A DNA stretch of 21,561 bases. Source: Clostridium_AD sp051278035. GTDB taxonomy: Bacteria > Bacillota > Clostridia > Clostridiales > Clostridiaceae. Position numbers and translations under genes: made by a program. The stretch's first letter is position 1. Each line of letters opens with the position of its first letter. The notes beneath the pieces are model-generated. The model saw only the letters and a program-made list of their open reading frames with translations, had not been told where the DNA came from and did no database searches. Below are positions 1 through 7,217 of the stretch, piece after piece. The stretch is taken from the NCBI RefSeq assembly GCF_051278035.1, contig NZ_JBNMNU010000068.1, forward strand, positions 1 to 21,561. The letters are read 5' to 3'.

Positions 1-585
1 TTGATTATAATTCTTTCAACATTTCTCTCATCAATTCCAAAGGTAACTGCTTTTAAATTTAATATTATGAAAAAAATTGAGAAGTTAAGAGGAGATACTA
101 GAGATATTAAGTTTAGCACAAATGATGATGGTTTAAATAAAAATTTAAATAGTAGTGTATTAAAATCAAATGATAGTGCAGATCAGATAGAAAAGTTAGT
201 AACAATAGATGAGGCTAAAAAAGAGGTTCCCTTTAAACTTTTGGTGCCTACGTATATACCTGATGGGTATAAGTTAAAAACAGTTAAACTTGTAAAAGCT
301 ATGGGTGATTCTTTTAGTGTTAAGCAAATTTATACAAACAGTACAGGGAAAATAATTCGAATTAATCAAAACACTATATCTGAAAATGGAGCAGAAACAA
401 TTTCTATGAGTTCAAACCTCTGGACTGAGGATATAATTATCGATAACTTAAAAATAAATTTTGCTACTGATGATAAAAACTTTAAAACGATGCTTTGGTT
501 TGATAACAATACAAAGAATGAAGTACTTATGCCATATGATTTTACAGATATTCAAATGAAAAAAATAATTGGATTATTAAAATAA
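1..585 (+). CDS. DUF4367-type protein, 5'-truncated by the window edge
   Basis: The reading frame is open from base 1, so the true start probably lies upstream; the TTG at base 1 has no visible ribosome binding site. The first 20 or so residues look like the end of a membrane-spanning segment. A polar linker follows to about residue 65. The C-terminal part (about 67-194) begins TIDEAKKEVPFKLLVPTYIP and continues DGYKL, which resembles the DUF4367 domain common at the extracytoplasmic end of clostridial anti-sigma-factor-like and lipoprotein-like proteins. A single membrane anchor with an outside domain is inferred. No enzymatic residues are recognised. The gene ends in a good Rho-independent terminator. 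Its partner, possibly an ECF sigma factor, would lie outside the window. The domain call is made from memory of the family pattern and is moderately confident. Confidence 0.6.
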   Translation: MIIILSTFLSSIPKVTAFKFNIMKKIEKLRGDTRDIKFSTNDDGLNKNLNSSVLKSNDSADQIEKLVTIDEAKKEVPFKLLVPTYIPDGYKLKTVKLVKAMGDSFSVKQIYTNSTGKIIRINQNTISENGAETISMSSNLWTEDIIIDNLKINFATDDKNFKTMLWFDNNTKNEVLMPYDFTDIQMKKIIGLLK

Positions 586-607
586 AGCCCATTTTAGGGC
601 TTTATTT
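580..607 (+). terminator. Rho-independent terminator of the DUF4367 gene
   Basis: Perfect 11-bp arms (AAATAAAGCCC at 580-590 and GGGCTTTATTT at 597-607) around a 6-base loop, followed by TTAATTT. The stop codon of the gene lies inside the left arm. Confidence 0.8.
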
Positions 608-654
608 TAATTTATACCTATGTTTAAGAGAGTGTTTATATAGATAAGAACAGG

Positions 655-846
655 ATGTTTTCTGTTTTATTATTCTGTATTTTATTAAGAGTATCTATTG
701 GAGTAAGTGCTGCAACTAACAAACCAACAGTACCAGTTCCTTTGTTTTATAATAATTTAAAGGAATGTAGCCTTTTGAGGGCGAAATATTATGATAAAAT
801 CTATTTTGAGCTTTGCTACTTTAATAATTTGGACTACCTTACCTAA
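655..846 (+). CDS. Doubtful 63-aa ORF with signal-peptide-like start
   Basis: Encodes 63 residues starting MFSVLLFCILL and continuing to an SAA motif near residue 20, so the N-terminus resembles a Sec signal peptide. The rest has no recognised domain and is rich in Tyr, Leu and Phe. The only upstream purine stretch (AACAGG) touches the ATG and is badly spaced, so initiation is doubtful. It sits among damaged genes and may be the 5' piece of a secreted-protein gene whose remainder is gone. No function is proposed. Confidence 0.2.
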   Translation: MFSVLLFCILLRVSIGVSAATNKPTVPVPLFYNNLKECSLLRAKYYDKIYFELCYFNNLDYLT

Positions 847-957
847 ATGGATTGGCCATTATTAAGTTCTGCTAATATACTTTGTAGTGCATTAATAAAG
901 TTTTCGTCATTATTCATGGATATAATAGTATTAATACAGAGGAGGCTACAAATTGAA

Positions 958-1956
958 ATGAAATATTAAGTATGATCATTATATTCGCGATTATTGCAAC
1001 AATCACAGCATGTGATAAAGGTGTGGAAGGGAACAAAGACATCATCAAATCCCCAGAAGAAAAGAGTGAACCTGATGTAACCGTGGTTAAAATTTACAAG
1101 TATGAGAATATGGAGATTTCTAATTGGATGGATGAGGATACAGTGATCGCTGTAAAAGATAATGAATCACTAGATAAATTAAGCCTGTTAGAACTGTCTG
1201 ATTCATATCCTAGAAGAAGCAAGATTGTCCAAGGATAAGAAACACCTGATATATAGTGAATATAGATTAGGTGATCCAGCTTATTATGTAATGAACATGG
1301 ATACCTTAGATACATTTGGTATAACGGGAGATCGTATTGGAGGATCCATGAGTGTCAAATGGGCTGGTGATGGGACAGTTATTGGTGGAGTTTATAGTGG
1401 TGATTCCTATTTAGATAGTGTGACAAATAAAATAACTGTGATAGATGGCTTAAAGGGTGATCGCGTGTATATTGTAGATAAAATAAAAGATAATGTTTAT
1501 TACAATACAAATGTTGATAAGACATTAATGCTATTGAACATGGCAACAAAGGAAAAGATAAGTCTAGGGCTAAATCACGTGAATAATGTTTTCCCCTCAC
1601 CGGACTTAAATCAAATATTGGTTACACAGATAAATGATTCAAAAAAAACATTAATTCTATGTGATATTGATGGAGGAAACAAAAAAATCATTGCAGAAGG
1701 TGCAGGGTTGAGCGGCGTCTCATGGTCACCGGATCAGCGAAGAATTGCTTACAACCTGAAATTGGATGCAAACGGGACAATGGTTAGTGCTCTATATATT
1801 TATAATATAGTAACTGGTAAGGTCACTCAAATTGAGGTTGTTCACGATAATTTGACTACTTACTGGAGCCCGTCAGGAGAAAAACTGATGTATACCGAAT
1901 TTGATGGAACACAATTTAACAGTAGTATTGTTTCTTTAAAATTTACATTACAATAG
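958..1956 (+). pseudogene. Frame-broken lipoprotein with TolB/WD40-like beta-propeller
   Basis: The coding content lies in three frames. GAGGAGG (about 940-946) is ideally placed before ATG 958, but that frame stops after MKY. One base inserted near 965-968 would join MKY to the next frame, which reads as a lipoprotein signal (IIIFAIIATITAC, lipobox TAC) and runs to 1238. The second part begins near 1225 in another frame and continues for about 243 residues. It carries repeated blades of the SPD type: FPSPDLNQILVT, VSWSPDQRRIAY and YWSPSGEKLMYTE. These are typical of TolB/PD40-like propellers. Around 1205-1225 the first frame degenerates (YPRRSKIVQG), and intervening blade sequence may also be missing. 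The intact protein would be an exported, lipid-anchored propeller of unknown ligand. Two independent frame breaks argue for a decayed gene, although assembly errors in an AT-rich region remain possible. Confidence 0.6.
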
Positions 1957-2023
1957 GATATGCAATAAAGGTTATCATAGATAAAACAACAAATAAAATA
2001 AATAATGTTCTCTTGTTTTTCAT
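1943..2023 (-). CDS. 26-aa membrane peptide or truncated gene with strong RBS
   Basis: On the minus strand, ATG at 2023 follows an excellent ribosome binding site (AGAGGAGGT, 7 bases upstream). It opens a 26-residue frame, starting MKNKRTLFILFVVLSMITFI and ending AYPIVM before TAA. It is a short positively charged N-terminus followed by one hydrophobic segment, with the look of a signal or anchor sequence. The next minus-strand gene upstream (2089-2538) starts MENKRTLSIIL, a similar N-terminus. The frame overlaps the 3' end of the convergent propeller gene. It may be a real small membrane protein, or the 5' stump of a longer gene cut at the junction with the propeller. Confidence 0.4.
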   Translation of the reverse strand: MKNKRTLFILFVVLSMITFIAYPIVM

Positions 2024-2088
2024 TTATGGACCTCCTCTAACAAGTTGTGACGCTTTATAAAACAAGGCGACTTAATGAAAACTGTAGA

Positions 2089-2538
2089 TTATGCTGATTT
2101 AGTATGTTTTAGCGATATAACTGTAATCATAAACATTGATAAAGATATATTTGCAATTACGATAGACTGAGGAATAATCTCAACAAAAAATCCGATTCCA
2201 TACCATTGACCAGTAAGTAAAAGCCAAAAGGAGTGTATAAAATTATTTGTAGCTCCTGTAGAATTCAGATATTCCTTTGATATAGTAGTAAGCAACGTAA
2301 TAAGCCAAAATACCAAACAACACTTCATAATTCCACGATTCCTAATTTTTATTGCAACCATTAAAACTAAAATCCAAACGGTTATATAAGAGAATGTGAC
2401 AATCACATTTTTTATTGTTGCTGAATCTCCCGCCTTGAACTCGTTAAAATTTAAAAAGAAACATATAGTAACAGTTAAAATAGCTAAAATAATTGTAGCA
2501 ATAGATAAAATAATTGATAACGTTCGTTTATTTTCCAT
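2089..2538 (-). CDS. Hypothetical membrane protein with four predicted spans
   Basis: A 149-aa protein that I cannot assign to a named family. Hydrophobic stretches lie at about residues 8-30, 42-64, 70-88 and 118-142. A short basic stretch (KIRNRG) lies between the second and third spans, and a GQWYGIGFFVE segment lies before the last. A good site (GAGGTGAT) precedes the ATG on the minus strand. The upstream neighbour on the other strand (2914-3180) is also a small membrane protein. No catalytic residues, signal-peptidase motif or transport signature are visible. It is probably an integral inner-membrane protein expressed alone. The 26-residue frame downstream begins with a related sequence, hinting at a duplicated or rearranged small-membrane-protein locus. 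Confidence 0.55.
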   Translation of the reverse strand: MENKRTLSIILSIATIILAILTVTICFFLNFNEFKAGDSATIKNVIVTFSYITVWILVLMVAIKIRNRGIMKCCLVFWLITLLTTISKEYLNSTGATNNFIHSFWLLLTGQWYGIGFFVEIIPQSIVIANISLSMFMITVISLKHTKSA

Positions 2539-2913
2539 TATTAATCACCTCATATAAATAAAGTCTGTTTCACCTTTTATAACAATCTTAACTTAAATCT
2601 ATAAAAATTATATCATATTTCCACATCACTATATTCCTTAAATCCTAAATATGCATAGCATATTCAAGAAAATACTCTAAATATAGCGACAAAGAATGAG
2701 AGAAATCCAACTAAAATATAAAATATTGCTACTTTTTTATTCTTAATATTGTAATATACGTTAAGTAGCTTAATATATTAGTGTGATTTCATATGAAAAT
2801 ATTTACTATTATGGGAAAATACTAATGTAGAAATATGTATAATGTGTTATAGTTTCTATAGAGTTAGGTCGAAGTCGTAATAAATTATGGGATATAAAGG
2901 GGGTGGTATAAGT
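2539..2913. other. Intergenic region with gene debris and a possible promoter
   Basis: About 375 bases, very AT-rich, with no intact gene. On the minus strand, 2664-2759 translates to a membrane-protein-like stretch (NIKNKKVAIFYILVGF, then SFFVAIFRVFS and a stop). It has no start codon or ribosome binding site and looks like a remnant. On the plus strand, TATAAT at 2838-2843 could be the -10 box for the 2914 gene, but no good -35 box is seen. Confidence 0.35.
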
Positions 2914-3180
2914 ATGAAGTCACTACTGTATAAGTATCCAATTAAATCGTCTATAGTAATAACTATAATTACTTTCATTATGTCAATATATTTAATAAAC
3001 CAAGCAGGATTATACTATGGGTTATTAATACAAATGCCTGCAATCGTTGCAGCAAGTCATATTCTCGATAAAGGGCGAAACATTACTATCCTAAAGAGAC
3101 TAATAGTTGCTATATTTATAATGCTTATTTATTCGATTGCCTTATTATACGTATTCTCTATTATAAGACACAGTAATTGA
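2914..3180 (+). CDS. Small hypothetical membrane protein, about 88 aa
   Basis: I place the start at ATG 2914 (MKSLLYKYPIK) rather than ATG 2887. A strong site (AAAGGGGGTGG, 2897-2907) lies just before 2914 and would otherwise be coding. The protein has three hydrophobic stretches, near residues 13-29, 33-50 and 60-82, with a short basic loop (DKGRNITILKR) between the last two. I recognise no family. A Rho-independent terminator follows directly, so it is probably a single-gene unit. Confidence 0.5.
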   Translation: MKSLLYKYPIKSSIVITIITFIMSIYLINQAGLYYGLLIQMPAIVAASHILDKGRNITILKRLIVAIFIMLIYSIALLYVFSIIRHSN

Positions 3181-3196
3181 AGCCGAATAATCACTT

Positions 3197-3234
3197 AAAA
3201 ACACCGTATTATTCAATTAAATTTACGGTGTTTT
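3197..3234 (+). terminator. Terminator of the small membrane protein gene
   Basis: Perfect 11-bp inverted repeat, AAAACACCGTA (3197-3207) and TACGGTGTTTT (3224-3234), with a 16-base AT-rich loop and a T-rich tail. Confidence 0.75.
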
Positions 3235-3344
3235 ACTTTAATAAAAGGATGGTGGGACAATGTAACTTTAATCATATGGGGACCTTCCGCCAGACTTCTA
3301 AGCATGGATACAGAACTCCAGGACTATGTGAAGAAAGTACCCTG
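3235..3344 (+). pseudogene. DsrE-family gene remnant
   Basis: Translating from base 3241 in that frame gives IKGWWDNVTLIIWGPSARLL followed by SMDTELQDYVKKVP and a TGA at 3343. The pattern GWWDxVTLIIWGPSAxLL, then a charged helix, is characteristic of the middle of DsrE/DsrF-like proteins, small sulfur-relay or peroxiredoxin-like folds. The usual N-terminus (a beta strand with an Asn/Asp-rich loop) and the C-terminal half with its Cys are missing. The left end abuts the preceding terminator. The right end runs straight into a long inverted repeat. There is no start codon or ribosome binding site. This is a gene fragment, not an expressed protein. Confidence 0.6.
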
Positions 3345-3395
3345 AGGACGTACTAAGACCACAACATAAATGTCGTGGTCTTAGTACGTCCTCAG
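3342..3395. repeat. Perfect 21-bp inverted repeat (long hairpin)
   Basis: Left arm 3342-3362 and right arm 3375-3395 are exact reverse complements over 21 bp, starting CTGAGGACGTAC and ending GTACGTCCTCAG. The 12-base spacer contains ACA/TGT that can extend the stem across one mismatch. The arms are richer in G and C than the surroundings. It lies between the DsrE remnant and the convergent PNPOx-like gene (stop at 3402). It could terminate transcription of the minus-strand gene, but neither side has a clean run of T. A fold-back left by a mobile element is an alternative. Confidence 0.75.
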
Positions 3396-3401
3396 TTTAT
3401 A

Positions 3402-3800
3402 TTAAAATTTAGTTATTTTTGGCGCATCTGAGAAAGAATATAATGTTGCTTGTCCTTCTTCTACATAGAAGACTTCAAAAATAGGGTTATCTGGAGAGTT
3501 ATGCATTTTTGCTAAAGCTGGCATAACTTCAAACGCTTTAGCTTTTGCATCCATGCTTGAATCAAAGACTGCCTTACCTTGTAATCTTAGCCATTGTCCT
3601 TTATCAGACATAGTACAAACTTCAAAATACGGATTAATAGTTAACTGATTATAAACATCCTTTTGGTTACTAGTGCAAAAGTATATTTTGCCTTTATGTT
3701 CCATAGCAAATCCGAATGGGCGTATTCTAGGTTTATCACCCTCAACTGTTGCAAGATAGAATATTTTAGCATCTGTAATAAATTTCAATATTTCATTCAT
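3402..3800 (-). CDS. Pyridoxamine 5'-phosphate oxidase-family FMN-binding protein
   Basis: A 132-aa protein of the PNPOx-like FMN-binding split-barrel superfamily. The N-terminus (EILKFITDAKIFYLATVEGD, then KPRIRPFGF) is the typical opening helix and first barrel strands, with the RxRPF motif. KIYFCTSNQKDVYNQL and the WLRLQGKAVF strand follow as in short family members. About 130 residues is normal for these small flavoproteins. They are usually annotated as PNPOx-like or NimC/NimA-like and bind FMN or related cofactors. The substrate cannot be told from sequence. The protein should be cytosolic, since there is no signal peptide. GAGGT lies 8 bases before the ATG on the minus strand. It diverges from acoR across a 220-bp AT-rich gap, with no sign of a functional link. 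Confidence 0.8.
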   Translation of the reverse strand: MNEILKFITDAKIFYLATVEGDKPRIRPFGFAMEHKGKIYFCTSNQKDVYNQLTINPYFEVCTMSDKGQWLRLQGKAVFDSSMDAKAKAFEVMPALAKMHNSPDNPIFEVFYVEEGQATLYSFSDAPKITKF

Positions 3801-3930
3801 TATTTTTACCTCACTTTATCAATTTTTTTATGAATTTAACCAATACATCTCTTTCTTATTATACATTAATAACCATGTTAAATATAACAGATTTGCTTAA
3901 TTAGTTTATAAAGATAATAATTTTTTAATT

Positions 3931-3977
3931 ACTATATATTATCATACTATTTATTGTATATTATGATAATATATAGT
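3931..3977. promoter_or_regulatory. 16-bp inverted repeat upstream of acoR
   Basis: ACTATATATTATCATA (3931-3946) and its exact complement TATGATAATATATAGT (3962-3977) flank a 15-base spacer in the acoR to PNPOx-like gap, 44 bases before the acoR start. It could be an operator in the acoR promoter region or a weak hairpin in its leader. The sequence is extremely AT-rich, which weakens the case for function. Confidence 0.4.
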
Positions 3978-4020
3978 TAAATAGATATTAATAATAAATT
4001 CTTGGGGGGCGAGGGTTATT

Positions 4021-5946
4021 ATGGGCACAAATGTTAGCAAAACTGCGTGGAATAGTTTTGTAAAAGATAATATTATTATCCCATCAGTAAATCATCATGT
4101 GGCAGAATCTTGGAAAAGATGCAAAGAACTTGGTGTGGATTATAATGATGGCATTGGGAAAAATGTTAGTGGAGAATTACTAAAAAATACAATTTATGAA
4201 AATGAAGAACTTATTAAAATCGCACGTCCGATTATGGAAAATCTACATACCATAGTCAAAGGTTCTGGTTTTATTATAGTACTTTCTGATAGGGACGGAT
4301 GCATAATTGAAGTTTTTGGAGATAAAACTATAGAAGACAGTGCGGATACAATTAATTTTAATTTGGGATGCATTTGGACTGAAGAAGCTGTGGGTACAAA
4401 TGCCATAGGCACCGCTATGTTTATTGATAAACCTCTCCAAATAATTGGTGAAGAGCATTATTGTATGCCACACCACAAATGGACATGTTCTGCTACAACA
4501 ATACATGATGAAAAAGGAAATATCATTGGTTGTCTTAATATGTCTGGGAAGAAAGAAGCAGCACACCCTCATACACTGGGGATAGTTGTTGCTGCAGTAT
4601 ATACCATAGAAAAGCAGAGAGAGCTATTAAGATCTTATGAACTTATAAATACTACTTTTGATGGTACATCAGACGGTATAATAATCATTGATATAAATTA
4701 CAATATAAGCAAGTTTAACAATAGTGCTACTGAAATTTTAGCAATAGAGCCAAGCGATTTATATAAAATTAATATTAAAAAAATGCTTAAAGATGTGGAT
4801 ATTGAATTCCAGGCATTAGCTATTAAAGAGATGAAGAGTTATCTTGATTTCAACTTTTATATAGGTAATAAGACAATAAGATGCAGCGTTAATATGATAC
4901 CTAGAATGCTCGGAAACAAAGTAATAGGTGTAGCAATTACTTTTAGAAAAATAGAATATTTACATAAAACAATAAATAAAGTTACAGGAAATAAGGCGTT
5001 ATATACCTTTGATTCAATTGTAACCCAAAATAATAAAATGCTAGATGTTATAGAAGTGGCAAAAAAGATGGCTAAAACGAAATGTTCAATTCTTATTGAA
5101 GGGGAAAGTGGAACTGGAAAAGAACTATTTGCACAAGCTACTCATAACTACAGTAGTTTTTCAGAAGGCCCTTTTGTGGCAATAAACTGTGCTTCCTTGC
5201 CGAAAGAACTATTAGAAAGCGAACTGTTTGGTTATGAAAAAGGAGCATTTACTGGAGCATCTAAAGAAGGAAACCCTGGGAAATTTGAATTAGCACAGGG
5301 TGGAACAATTTTTCTTGATGAAATTGGAGAACTACCATTAGAAGTTCAATCTAAACTTTTGAGAGTACTTGATAATTATAAAGTAAGAAGAATAGGTGGG
5401 AAAAGTGAAATAAAATTAAACATAAGGGTGCTGGCCGCAACAAACAGAAATTTATTTGAAGAGGTTAAAAATAAGAATTTCAGACAGGATCTATATTATA
5501 GGTTGAATGTTCTTAAGATAGATATCCTTCCATTAAGAGAGAGAAGAGAAGATATTGAACTAATTGCAAATTATTTTCTTTCAAAATTAAAAAAATATCA
5601 AAACAAAAATGGTGCCGATAAATTTAGCCCTAAATTTATTAATTACCTTTATGAATATAATTGGAATGGAAATGTACGAGAACTTCAGAATATTATAGAA
5701 AGAGCATATTATTTATGTGATGAAAGTATAATAACTGAGAAATATCTATACGGAAATATAATAAAACAAGATGCAATGAATCTTGAAGTTGTTTCATTAG
5801 AGAATGCTGAAAGAGGAAATATAATAAAGATGATAATTGAATGTAGTGGAAACGTAGTTGAGGCGGGAGGAAAATTAAACTTAAGTAAATCCACAATTTA
5901 TAGGAAAATAAAAAAACATAACATAAATTTGGATTTAATTTTTTAA
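4021..5946 (+). CDS. acoR: Sigma-54-dependent transcriptional activator AcoR
   Basis: A 641-aa bacterial enhancer-binding protein that should activate the acetoin operon beside it. The N-terminal region (about 20-200) is a GAF-type sensor like that of AcoR/DhaR activators, with SWKRC near the start and GCIWTEEAVGTNAIGTA. A PAS domain follows (about 207-320; DGIIIIDINYNISKFNNSA). The AAA+ domain (about 335-565) has Walker A GESGTGKE (361-368), the sigma-54 contact loop GAFTGA (408-413) and Walker B FLDE (431-434), with an arginine-finger region further on. The C-terminus (600-637) is a Fis-type helix-turn-helix (GNVVEAGGKLNLSKSTIYRK). All motifs for ATP hydrolysis and sigma-54 contact are intact. 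A G-rich site (GGGGGGCGAGGG) precedes the ATG. The gene is followed by a terminator-like hairpin and then a sigma-54 promoter in front of acoA, which fixes the target with high likelihood. Acetoin as effector is known for the family and inferred here. Confidence 0.92.
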   Translation: MGTNVSKTAWNSFVKDNIIIPSVNHHVAESWKRCKELGVDYNDGIGKNVSGELLKNTIYENEELIKIARPIMENLHTIVKGSGFIIVLSDRDGCIIEVFGDKTIEDSADTINFNLGCIWTEEAVGTNAIGTAMFIDKPLQIIGEEHYCMPHHKWTCSATTIHDEKGNIIGCLNMSGKKEAAHPHTLGIVVAAVYTIEKQRELLRSYELINTTFDGTSDGIIIIDINYNISKFNNSATEILAIEPSDLYKINIKKMLKDVDIEFQALAIKEMKSYLDFNFYIGNKTIRCSVNMIPRMLGNKVIGVAITFRKIEYLHKTINKVTGNKALYTFDSIVTQNNKMLDVIEVAKKMAKTKCSILIEGESGTGKELFAQATHNYSSFSEGPFVAINCASLPKELLESELFGYEKGAFTGASKEGNPGKFELAQGGTIFLDEIGELPLEVQSKLLRVLDNYKVRRIGGKSEIKLNIRVLAATNRNLFEEVKNKNFRQDLYYRLNVLKIDILPLRERREDIELIANYFLSKLKKYQNKNGADKFSPKFINYLYEYNWNGNVRELQNIIERAYYLCDESIITEKYLYGNIIKQDAMNLEVVSLENAERGNIIKMIIECSGNVVEAGGKLNLSKSTIYRKIKKHNINLDLIF

Positions 5947-5948
5947 TT

Positions 5949-6046
5949 TTCCCAAAAGTGGTAAAAAGAAATTATTACAGACCCATAAATGGGAAAAACA
6001 AAACTACTGTAGATTTCGCAGCGGGAATATGTTTCAATTTTGGGAA
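5949..6046. promoter_or_regulatory. Candidate AcoR upstream activating region
   Basis: Between acoR and the sigma-54 promoter, the core GGGAA recurs: TTCCCAAAA (5949-5957), the short palindrome CCCATAAATGGG (5982-5993), CGGGAATA (near 6022) and TTTTGGGAA (6038-6046). The first and last copies are exact inverted copies about 80 bases apart. Their position, about 120-230 bases upstream of the predicted start of transcription, is right for enhancer-binding-protein sites. No consensus was available to confirm AcoR binding. Confidence 0.35.
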
Positions 6047-6065
6047 TAATCAGATTATTACATTG

Positions 6066-6126
6066 AGACTCACATTATTAATAAGACTTATATTAGGCTT
6101 AAATGCACAATATGAGTCTTTTTTTT
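6066..6126 (+). terminator. Probable acoR terminator
   Basis: AGACTCACATT (6066-6076) pairs with AATATGAGTCT (6109-6119) with one mismatch, followed by a run of eight T (6119-6126). The loop is long (32 bases), so the call is moderate. Confidence 0.5.
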
Positions 6127-6167
6127 CGTTAAATCGGCGTTTAAAAGACATTTTTTAAATTTTTGAA

Positions 6168-6185
6168 TTGGCATAGCAATTGCTT
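6168..6185 (+). promoter_or_regulatory. Sigma-54 (-24/-12) promoter of acoABCL
   Basis: TTGGCATAGCAATTGCTT matches the sigma-54 consensus: GG at 6170-6171 (-24) and GC at 6182-6183 (-12), with exactly 10 bases between them. The predicted transcript starts near 6195 and reaches the acoA ribosome binding site at 6215-6223. Together with the GAFTGA activator upstream, this shows that the operon is activator-dependent. Confidence 0.88.
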
Positions 6186-6230
6186 AGTATATAAATATAC
6201 AAATAGTTAAAATAAAGGGGAGGTAATGTT

Positions 6231-7217
6231 TTGGATAATTCAAAAGTAAATACTCTAGAATTGTATAAAACCATGTTGAAAATAAGAAAATTTGAAACTA
6301 CAGCTAAGAACCATTTTGCGGAGGGTGAAATACCGGGATTTGTTCACCTTTATATCGGAGAAGAGGCGATTGCAACAGGTGTATGTTCAAATTTAAACGA
6401 TGATGATTTTATTACAAGTACGCATAGAGGTCATGGACATATTGTGGCTAAAGGCGGAGATATAAATTTCATGATGGCTGAACTTTTCGGAAAAGCTACC
6501 GGATATGGAAAAGGTAAAGGTGGTTCCATGCATATTGCTGATGCAACAAAAGGAATATTAGGTGCTAATGGTATAGTTGGTGCAGGACATAATATATCCG
6601 TAGGCGCAGCTTTTAGTGCTCAGTATAGAGGAACAAAACAGGTTTGTGTATGTTTCTTTGGGGACGCTTCCACAAATCAGGGAACATTCCATGAGTCTTT
6701 AAACTTGGCTAGTACATGGAAGCTTCCAGTAGTATTCGTATGTGAAAATAATTTATATGGTATATCTGTTAGTCAATCTAGACATCAGGCAATAAAAGAT
6801 ATATCGGTTAGAGCTGTTTCATATAACATGCCGGGGGTTACCATAGATGGAAACGATGTCTTTGCTGTAAGTGAGGCTGCAAAAGATGGTATTAAAAGAG
6901 CTAGAAATGGTGAAGGCCCTACACTTATAGAGTGTAAAACCTATCGACAAAGAGGACATTTTGAAGGTGATCCAGGAACTTATAAACCAGTTGCAGAACA
7001 AGAAGCGTGGCTTAAAAAAGATCCTATCCCTAGAATGGAAAAATATCTTTTAGAAAACAACATAATAAATGAGGAAGAACTTAAATCTATTCAGTTAGAT
7101 ATGGACAAGGAACTTGAAGATGCAGTGAAATTTGCTAATGATAGTCCATATCCATCATCAGAATCTATAGGAGAAGATGTTTATTCCGATATAAAAGAGG
7201 AGGTACGAGTAAGATGA
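6231..7217 (+). CDS. acoA: Acetoin dehydrogenase E1 component, alpha subunit
   Basis: A 328-aa thiamine-diphosphate-dependent E1 alpha subunit. With AcoB it cleaves acetoin, releases acetaldehyde and passes the acetyl group to lipoyl-AcoC. The start is TTG 6231, since AAGGGGAGG (6215-6223) sits 7 bases before it and the ATG at 6226 is out of frame. The thiamine-diphosphate motif starts at GDASTNQGTFHES (G144, D145) and ends at NN (173-174), the usual GDG-(about 28)-NN spacing with Ala as the third residue. Other E1 alpha hallmarks are HRGHGH, KGGSMH (residues near 95-100), and YRQRGHFEGDPGTYK near the phosphorylation-loop region. Length is normal for AcoA or PdhA types. The aco assignment over pyruvate dehydrogenase rests on the adjacent acoR, the sigma-54 promoter and the gene order. 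It overlaps acoB by 4 bases (ATGA), which indicates translational coupling. Confidence 0.93.
   Translation: MDNSKVNTLELYKTMLKIRKFETTAKNHFAEGEIPGFVHLYIGEEAIATGVCSNLNDDDFITSTHRGHGHIVAKGGDINFMMAELFGKATGYGKGKGGSMHIADATKGILGANGIVGAGHNISVGAAFSAQYRGTKQVCVCFFGDASTNQGTFHESLNLASTWKLPVVFVCENNLYGISVSQSRHQAIKDISVRAVSYNMPGVTIDGNDVFAVSEAAKDGIKRARNGEGPTLIECKTYRQRGHFEGDPGTYKPVAEQEAWLKKDPIPRMEKYLLENNIINEEELKSIQLDMDKELEDAVKFANDSPYPSSESIGEDVYSDIKEEVRVR

Noticed and set aside
843..917. 24-codon minus-strand frame (MNNDENFINALQSILAEL)
   Set aside because: It looks protein-like, but no ribosome binding site precedes it and it is too short to support; it may be debris in a damaged region.
5958..6158. 66-codon open frame between acoR and acoA
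   Set aside because: It has no ribosome binding site, runs through the terminator hairpin and ends in low-complexity Phe/Lys sequence; the region is better explained as regulatory DNA.
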